From Rhizobium sp. (GTDB lineage Bacteria > Pseudomonadota > Alphaproteobacteria > Rhizobiales > Rhizobiaceae): a stretch of DNA of 62,612 bases. Below the pieces are notes generated by a model. That model did not search any database and was not told the DNA's origin. It was given only the letters and a program-made list of their open reading frames with translations. The stretch spans positions 15,973 to 78,584 of the forward strand of contig DPXQ01000049.1 of NCBI GenBank assembly GCA_003527225.1, written 5' to 3'. The translations under genes were made by a program, and so were the position numbers. Shown one piece after another: positions 57,321 to 62,612 of this stretch (within the stretch, counting starts at the first letter, position 1; each line of letters opens with the position of its first letter).

Positions 57321-58511
57321 CTATTGGCTATGCGGATTTTTCTCCGGAGCGGCGCCTGCGACCAGTTCCAGCATGAGTTTCTGCGCCCGCGTCGGTCGCC
57401 AGTTTTCTCGGATTGTCAGGCCGATCGGTCGGACGAGATGGTCCGTCGGATAGTTGAGGGAAACAAGGAGCCCGTGATCGCATTCGCGTTGAGACTGGTG
57501 TCGCGACAGGCAGCCGAGGTGCTGGCTCTCGTTCAGGAGCTCGCGCATCAGCAGCAGCGATCCGGACTCGATCAGCCGCCGCGGCGGCTCCTTGCCGGCC
57601 GAAGTAAAAAGCGTCTCGAACTGATCTCGCGTCGGCGTGCCGCGACGCGGAACGACCCATGGGAATGCGAGCAGATCATCGACCGTCAAATCAGACCGGT
57701 CTGCCAAGGGGTGCCCGGGCCGCGCCAGAAGTGCGAGGCGGTCATCGAACAGCCGCTGCTGTACGATGTCGCCGATCGGCGCCGGTTCGCGTAGCGCGCC
57801 CACGAGAAAATCGATCGCCCCGCGGCGAAGCGCGCCGAGCAGTTCCTCGTAGGGACCATCATGAATTCGCACCGGAAAGGTCGGCCGCTCAGCGCGGAAG
57901 CGGGCGAGCGCCTGCGGCAGGATACCGGAACGGGCAAGCGGCAGGGCACCGATCACGATCGCCCCGGCCTCCCCGCCATTGAACTCGGCCAGTTCCGCAT
58001 CGGCCTGGTCGAATTCATAGATCGCCAGCCGCACCGCCTGGGCAAGCGCCTGGCAGAGCCGGGTCGGCAGGATGCCGAAGGAAGTGCGCTCGAACAGGCT
58101 GCGCGCCGCCGCCTGCTCGATCTGCGTCACGGCGCGATGGACAGTCGGCTGGGCAAGCCCGAGGCGGCGGGCGGCAAGCGTGAAATTCTCACTCTCGCTG
58201 ACGGTGACCAGCGCCTGAAGCTGCGCGTAGCTCAGGGACATGCGCAACCGAGGCGAAATATCATTCAGCACTGGATCGAGCAGGCCAAAGGCGCCTTCGA
58301 CACGCTGCAACAGCACCTCTCCGCGCGGCGTGAGGAAAAAGCCGTGACGGCTCCTCTCGAACAGGGCGCCGCCAGCTTCCCGCTCCAGCTTGTTGACCGC
58401 CTGGGTCACTGCGGGCTGGGAAATGTGCCATTTTTCGGACGTCAGAGTCAGCGACTTGAGATCCGCCACCGCCGCAAAGAGGCGCAAATGCCGAAGGTTG
58501 CGCGAGATCAC
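57321..58511 (-). CDS. LysR-type regulator with two tandem HTH domains
   Basis: 396 residues from GTG 58511, where homology to LysR proteins begins; the open frame continues upstream through a decayed gene. The first LysR helix-turn-helix covers about 5-63 (HISQPAVTQAVNKLEREAG). A second full one covers about 94-152 (LGLAQPTVHRAVTQIEQAA). An effector-binding domain follows from about 170. Usual LysR proteins are about 300 residues with one such domain, so about 90 residues are extra. Divergent from the galB-dioxygenase-galC-galD operon, hence a GalR-like role: probably senses a pathway aromatic or intermediate. Confidence 0.85.
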   Translation of the reverse strand: MISRNLRHLRLFAAVADLKSLTLTSEKWHISQPAVTQAVNKLEREAGGALFERSRHGFFLTPRGEVLLQRVEGAFGLLDPVLNDISPRLRMSLSYAQLQALVTVSESENFTLAARRLGLAQPTVHRAVTQIEQAAARSLFERTSFGILPTRLCQALAQAVRLAIYEFDQADAELAEFNGGEAGAIVIGALPLARSGILPQALARFRAERPTFPVRIHDGPYEELLGALRRGAIDFLVGALREPAPIGDIVQQRLFDDRLALLARPGHPLADRSDLTVDDLLAFPWVVPRRGTPTRDQFETLFTSAGKEPPRRLIESGSLLLMRELLNESQHLGCLSRHQSQRECDHGLLVSLNYPTDHLVRPIGLTIRENWRPTRAQKLMLELVAGAAPEKNPHSQ

Positions 58512-58856
58512 AGTCTTGCCAGCACCGTATCGGCCTGCTGCGCCAGATTGTCCTCGCCGGGAGCCATATCCAAGGACGCCAGCTTCTTCTGCCACTTGAC
58601 GGTACCCCCGACTCATCCAGTCCAACAGGCCGAAGGCGCGCAGCGTGACCCACACCTCCTCGGCCGCGCGACGGGCAGCCAGGAGGCATTCCGTCGTCAG
58701 GGCTTCCAGCCCCTTGATGATCACCGAGCGCAGCTTCAAGACATAAGCTCTTGTCGTTCCGTGCGCTAGCCGTATCCGGATCGAGGCCAGTGCATGGCGC
58801 GCCTCGCCAAAGCCGACAAAGGCGATATCGCCAAATTCTCCTGGGATCTCAGTCAT
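58512..58856 (-). pseudogene. Decayed dehydrogenase gene (NAD-binding / DUF1932 type) with internal deletion
   Basis: Starts at ATG 58856 with a strong GGGAGG site. The first 20 residues read like a nucleotide-binding N-terminus (IAFVGFGEARHAL). The frame then jumps to a stretch typical of the C-terminal DUF1932 domain of 6-phosphogluconate-dehydrogenase-like proteins (KLRSVIIKGLEALTTECLLA). About 500 bases of the middle are missing. Near 58510-58610 another frame encodes a plausible unrelated C-terminus (LASLDMAPGEDNLAQQADTV, stop). The frame runs on into the LysR gene, so a fused product is possible but unlikely. Confidence 0.6.
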
Positions 58857-59013
58857 TTCTCTTTGCCTCCCTTTATTCGGGACTCTGACAAAACCCGTGC
58901 GCCCTTTCCATAACCTATAGCAGAAACTTATGGCTCTGAGCAGCCTTTCGATTTGATCTGCGGCGAGTGCGGCAGCATGCCTTAAGTCAGAGAAAAATGA
59001 GGGAGGCATATCC

Positions 59014-59760
59014 ATGACCACGGAATATGCGGCGGCCAAGACCGCCTTGGTGATCAGCGCCCATGCGGCCGATTTCGTCTGGCGCTGCGGTGGGGCGATC
59101 GCGCTGCATGCGGCGCTCGGCTACAAGGTGACGGTCGTGTGCCTGTCCTTCGGCGAACGCGGCGAAAGCGCCAAGCTGTGGAAGGAACCGGGCATGACGC
59201 TCGACCGCGTGAAGGCCGCCCGCCGCGCCGAGTCCGAACGCGCCGCCCAGGCGCTCGGCGTGCATGACCTGATTTCCATGGATCTGGGCGACTATCCGCT
59301 GGAACTCAGCCGCGAAAACAAGAGCGATCTCGTCGACATCATCCGCAAGGTGCAGCCGCGCTTCATGCTGTCGCACTCGCAATACGATCCCTACAACACT
59401 GACCACATGTACGCGACCCAGGTGGCGCTGGAATGCCGCATGATCGCTCAGGCCTGGGGCCACAATCCGGGAGAAAAGGTTCTGGGCGCACCGCAGCTTT
59501 ATCTCTTCGAGCCGCACCAGACCGAGCAGATGGGCTGGAGGCCGGATACGTTCCTCGACATCACGCCGGTTTGGGAGAAGAAGCGCGCCGCCATCGAGTG
59601 CATGGAAGGCCAGGAACATCTGTGGGAATACTACACCCGCGTCGCCATCAACCGCGCCAACCACTTCACCCGCAATTCCGGCGGACAGGCGGGCGGCCGG
59701 GCCTGCAAGTACGCGGAAGGCTTCCAGTCGATCTTCCCGCGCACCGTCGACGAACTCTAA
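59014..59760 (+). CDS. galB: 4-oxalomesaconate hydratase GalB (PIG-L family)
   Basis: Hydrates 4-oxalomesaconate to 4-carboxy-4-hydroxy-2-oxoadipate in the gallate pathway. 248 residues of the zinc-dependent PIG-L/LmbE fold, with the divergent metal motif H17-A-A-D20 (SAHAADFVWR) in place of the usual HPDD, and the blocks CLSFGERGESAKLWK, SHSQYDPYNTDH and LFEPHQTEQ that match Pseudomonas putida GalB from memory. Unrelated to the amidohydrolase LigJ that does the same reaction in sphingomonads. GGGAGG upstream. First gene of a four-gene operon; 13 bases to the dioxygenase. Confidence 0.92.
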   Translation: MTTEYAAAKTALVISAHAADFVWRCGGAIALHAALGYKVTVVCLSFGERGESAKLWKEPGMTLDRVKAARRAESERAAQALGVHDLISMDLGDYPLELSRENKSDLVDIIRKVQPRFMLSHSQYDPYNTDHMYATQVALECRMIAQAWGHNPGEKVLGAPQLYLFEPHQTEQMGWRPDTFLDITPVWEKKRAAIECMEGQEHLWEYYTRVAINRANHFTRNSGGQAGGRACKYAEGFQSIFPRTVDEL

Positions 59761-59773
59761 GGGAGAGCGAGCC

Positions 59774-60727
59774 ATGGAACCCTGCTTCGACATCGCCCAT
59801 CTCGCCCATGTCGAGATGTACACCGACAGGTTCGAGGAAAGCCTCGACTTCTTCACCCGCGTCTACGGCCTCAAGCTGTCCGGCCAGGACGAGACCTCGG
59901 CTTATCTGAGGGCCTGGGATGATTACGAATACTGCTCGCTGAAGCTGACGAGGTGGCACACGACCGGTGTCGGCCATATCGCCTATCGCGCCTCCAGCCC
60001 GCAAGCGCTGGAACGGCGCATCAAGGCGATCGAGGTATCGGGATACAGGGTGCACGGCTGGATCGACGGCGATCTGAGCCATGGGCCCGCCTTCCGCTTC
60101 GAGGACCCGTTCGGCCATGTCTTCGAGATCTACTGGGATACGGTGAAATTCCAGGCGACCGGCGCCGACGTGCCGGCGCTGAAGAACACCGCTTCCGCCT
60201 TCACCGGGGCGGCGCCACGCCGCCTCGACCACCTCAACCTTTTGTCCTCCGACGTGTCCGAATTCCGCCGCTTCATGGAGACCTGCCTCGGTAGCCGCGT
60301 GACCGAGATCATCCAGCTCGACAACGGCCGGATCGGTGGATGCTGGTTCACCATCAACAATAAGACCTATGATCTCGCCTGCACGGAAGAGCATGGCGGT
60401 GGCGTTGGACGCCTGCACCACGTCACCTACGCCACCGACCAGCGCGAGGACATCCTGCGGGCCGCCGACATCTTCCTGCAGAACGGCGTCCATATCGAAA
60501 CCGGACCGCACAAGCACGCCGTCCAGGGCACGTTCTTCCTCTATGTCTGGGAGCCGGCCGGCAACCGCGTCGAGCTTGCCAATGCCGGAGCGCGTCTCAT
60601 CCTCCAGCCGGACTGGGAGCCGGTTATCTGGACCGAAACCGACCGCAAGAAGGGCCAGGCCTGGGGCCTGAAGACAATTGACACCTTCCATACGCATGGC
60701 ACCCCGCCGGTCAAGAAGGAGCACTGA
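59774..60727 (+). CDS. Type I (VOC-fold) extradiol ring-cleavage dioxygenase
   Basis: 317 residues, two VOC domain pairs like catechol 2,3-dioxygenase. The iron ligands are H153 (RLDHLNLL), H216 (LHHVTYATD) and E267 (GNRVELAN), at nearly the same positions as H153, H214 and E265 of XylE; the second-shell [12 protein letters not shown] stretch is also present. Predicted Fe(II)- or Mn(II)-dependent meta cleavage of a catecholic ring. In this operon the expected gallate dioxygenase (LigB type) is missing, so this enzyme probably supplies the GalD/GalB substrate. Homoprotocatechuate 2,3-dioxygenase-like enzymes are the nearest family I recognise. Two bases to galC. Confidence 0.9.
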   Translation: MEPCFDIAHLAHVEMYTDRFEESLDFFTRVYGLKLSGQDETSAYLRAWDDYEYCSLKLTRWHTTGVGHIAYRASSPQALERRIKAIEVSGYRVHGWIDGDLSHGPAFRFEDPFGHVFEIYWDTVKFQATGADVPALKNTASAFTGAAPRRLDHLNLLSSDVSEFRRFMETCLGSRVTEIIQLDNGRIGGCWFTINNKTYDLACTEEHGGGVGRLHHVTYATDQREDILRAADIFLQNGVHIETGPHKHAVQGTFFLYVWEPAGNRVELANAGARLILQPDWEPVIWTETDRKKGQAWGLKTIDTFHTHGTPPVKKEH

Positions 60728-60728
60728 C

Positions 60729-61400
60729 ATGGCCGTCGTCGTCCAGAATATCGAGCGGGCCGATCGGGCCGTGATCGACGGTCTTGCGCGTGCGGGCGTT
60801 GCCACCGTGCATGAAGCCCAGGGCCGCAAGGGCATGCTGGCAAGCTACATGCGGCCGATCTATACCGGGGCGCAGGTCGCCGGCTCGGCCGTGACCATTT
60901 CCGCACCGCCCGGCGACAACTGGATGGTACACGTCGCCATCGAGCAGCTGAAAGACGGCGACATTCTCGTGCTGGCACCGACCTCTCCATGCGACAACGG
61001 CTATTTCGGCGACCTGCTGGCAACCTCCGCCCAGGCCCGCGGCTGCCGTGGCCTAGTGATCGATGCCGGCGTGCGCGACATCCGCGATCTGACCGCCATG
61101 CAGTTTCCGGTCTGGGCGAAGGCGATTTCGGCGCAAGGCACGGTGAAAGAGACGCTCGGTTCGGTGAATGTGCCAATAGTCTGCGCCGGCGCGGCCATCG
61201 AGGCGGGCGACGTGATCGTCGCCGATGACGATGGCGTGGTCGTGGTCAGGCGTGCGGAAGCGGCAAACGTGCTCGAAGCCGCCAACAAGCGCCTCGCCGC
61301 TGAAGAGGCCAAGCGCAAGCGGCTGGCCGCGGGTGAACTCGGGCTGGACATCTATGCCATGCGCGAGAGGCTGGCCGAGAAAGGGTTGAAATATGTCTGA
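60729..61400 (+). CDS. galC: 4-carboxy-4-hydroxy-2-oxoadipate aldolase GalC/LigK (RraA fold)
   Basis: Cleaves 4-carboxy-4-hydroxy-2-oxoadipate to pyruvate and oxaloacetate, and can decarboxylate oxaloacetate. 223 residues from ATG 60729. RraA-like fold with the catalytic loop IDAGVRD (R116, D117) and the pyruvate-binding [12 protein letters not shown] block; the C-terminal extension beyond 165 is typical of class II aldolases and absent from RraA itself. Between the dioxygenase and galD, overlapping galD by eight bases. Confidence 0.92.
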   Translation: MAVVVQNIERADRAVIDGLARAGVATVHEAQGRKGMLASYMRPIYTGAQVAGSAVTISAPPGDNWMVHVAIEQLKDGDILVLAPTSPCDNGYFGDLLATSAQARGCRGLVIDAGVRDIRDLTAMQFPVWAKAISAQGTVKETLGSVNVPIVCAGAAIEAGDVIVADDDGVVVVRRAEAANVLEAANKRLAAEEAKRKRLAAGELGLDIYAMRERLAEKGLKYV

Positions 61401-62478
61401 GGACTACCCAGACGGTATACCTTGCCTGTGGATGCGCGGCGGCACCTCGAAGGGGGCGGTCTTTCTCGCCTGCGACCTCCCCGCCGTTCCGCAGGAGCGC
61501 AATGCGCTTCTGCTTCGCATCATGGGATCGCCCGACGCGCGACAGATCGATGGCATCGGCGGCGGCGACCCACTGACGTCCAAGGTGGCGATACTCTCGC
61601 CCTCGACGCGTCCCGATGCCGATGTCGACTATCTCTTCCTGCAGGTCTTCGTCGATCAGGCCCTCGTGTCCGATGCCCAAGGCTGCGGCAACATCCTCGC
61701 CGCCGTCGGTCCCGCGGCCATCGAGCGCGGCCTCGTCAAGGCTGAGAACGGCACGACACCGGTGCGCATCCATATGCTCAACACCGGCGAAGTGTCGCTT
61801 GCCCAGATCGCCACGCCGGACGGCCGCGTCACCTATCAGGGCGAAGCCCGGATCGACGGCGTGCCGGGCAGCCATGCACCTGTGCCGCTATTCTTCCAGA
61901 ACACCGAGGGCTCGATGTCCGGCGCGCTTCTGCCAACGGCTCGAGCCCGCGACGTGATCGACGGGTTGGACTGCACGCTGATCGACAACGGCATGCCGAT
62001 CGTCATCCTGCGCGCCGCCGATTTCGGCCTCACCGGCAACGAAAGCCGGGAAGACCTGGATACCGACAGCGCGCTCAAGGCTCGACTTGAGTCGATCCGT
62101 CTTAAGGCGGGACCTCTGATGAACCTGGGGGATGTGACGGAGAAATCAGTGCCGAAGATAACGCTCGTCTCCCCTGCCCTGAACGGCGGAACGATCAGCA
62201 CCCGCTGTTTCATTCCGCACCGCTGCCATGCCTCAATCGGCGTCTTTGCCTCTGTCAGCGTCGCCACGGCCTGTGCCCTGGATGGCTCGGTCGCTGCGGA
62301 AATGGCACAAATCCCCGTCGACGGGCGCTTTCTCATCGAGCACCCGACCGGGGCAGCCGAAGTTCTGGTCGAGAGAAATGCCTTTGGAGACGTCACCGGC
62401 ATCGGCACCTTGCGGACGGCGCGGAAATTGTTCGACGGCAGGGTCTTTCCTGCCGCGGCACCAGAGAATGATGGTTAG
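61393..62478 (+). CDS. galD: 4-oxalomesaconate tautomerase GalD (PrpF family)
   Basis: Converts the keto and enol forms of 4-oxalomesaconate so that GalB can act. 361 residues of the PrpF/diaminopimelate-epimerase-like fold, with [11 protein letters not shown] at the N-terminus, [12 protein letters not shown], and [13 protein letters not shown]; the two general-acid/base positions of PrpF (Cys in the CGN loop, and a Lys/Cys near SKG) are visible. Its presence specifically marks the gallate-type route rather than generic meta cleavage. Last gene of the visible operon; the remaining 134 bases of the window show nothing. Confidence 0.9.
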   Translation: MSEDYPDGIPCLWMRGGTSKGAVFLACDLPAVPQERNALLLRIMGSPDARQIDGIGGGDPLTSKVAILSPSTRPDADVDYLFLQVFVDQALVSDAQGCGNILAAVGPAAIERGLVKAENGTTPVRIHMLNTGEVSLAQIATPDGRVTYQGEARIDGVPGSHAPVPLFFQNTEGSMSGALLPTARARDVIDGLDCTLIDNGMPIVILRAADFGLTGNESREDLDTDSALKARLESIRLKAGPLMNLGDVTEKSVPKITLVSPALNGGTISTRCFIPHRCHASIGVFASVSVATACALDGSVAAEMAQIPVDGRFLIEHPTGAAEVLVERNAFGDVTGIGTLRTARKLFDGRVFPAAAPENDG

Positions 62479-62612
62479 GCTTGCACCGGAGCCGGCATCT
62501 TCCGTGCATCCGTGATGCATCTCATGCCATCTAGGTCCTGTGAAGAACACACGCTGCCAAATCCTGGAGGAGGAATCCGGTCTCAGAGTGCTCTGATCCC
62601 CAAAAACTGGAC

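Overview
The window is a 62.6 kb chromosomal-type segment of a Rhizobiales bacterium, most likely Rhizobiaceae (the Rhizobium/Agrobacterium/Ensifer group). Evidence: a class II EPSP synthase very close to the Agrobacterium CP4 enzyme as I recall it, the fabI-fabB-fabA/irr arrangement, a complete glycerol ABC transporter operon of the glpSTPQUV type, a three-hairpin small RNA with anti-Shine-Dalgarno loops like the rhizobial alpha-r14 family, and a RIME-like intergenic repeat. The genus cannot be fixed from sequence reading alone.

Layout. 1-17.8 kb is core genome: the 3' part of pnp, rsmC, the unsaturated fatty acid genes fabI-fabB-fabA divergent from the iron regulator irr, a UPF0126 membrane protein, small exported or unknown proteins, a YdcF protein, tRNA-Ala(GGC), a TIGR02300 acidic protein, the aroA-cmk pair and rpsA, a long low-complexity unknown protein, nadV and a short RNase D. 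17.8-22.9 kb holds a sulfatase/phosphonate monoester hydrolase, the small RNA, a phosphomannomutase and a cyclopropane fatty acid synthase. 23.3-31.8 kb is the glycerol/glycerol-3-phosphate regulon: glpR, then a promoter overlapped by three helically phased TTCGT repeats, then glpD-S-T-P-Q-U-V.

32-50.6 kb is an accessory secretion island: two small exported proteins, a NarL-type response regulator whose ribosome-binding region is a run of ten G, its probable histidine kinase, then a same-strand block. That block encodes a 2555-residue RTX protein with an intact animal-haem-peroxidase active site, a type I secretion ATPase, a second RTX protein that repeats the non-catalytic modules of the first, an HlyD-type adaptor and an M23 peptidase. 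The architecture recalls rhizobiocin-like RTX peroxidases, but with an added second substrate and peptidase.

51.2-62.5 kb is a catabolic island: a LuxR-type regulator divergent from a Pot-type ABC importer and a short-chain dehydrogenase, then a LysR regulator with two tandem helix-turn-helix domains, a decayed gene, and galB - type I (VOC) extradiol dioxygenase - galC - galD. GalB, GalC and GalD are the lower gallate/protocatechuate 4,5-cleavage enzymes yielding pyruvate and oxaloacetate. The expected LigB-family gallate dioxygenase is absent and a VOC-fold ring-cleaving enzyme sits in its place. This is the best candidate here for an undescribed pathway variant. The RTX-peroxidase island is the second.

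Most other long open frames, notably on the strand opposite the RTX genes and the Pot genes, are shadows of real genes in high-GC DNA and are left out.
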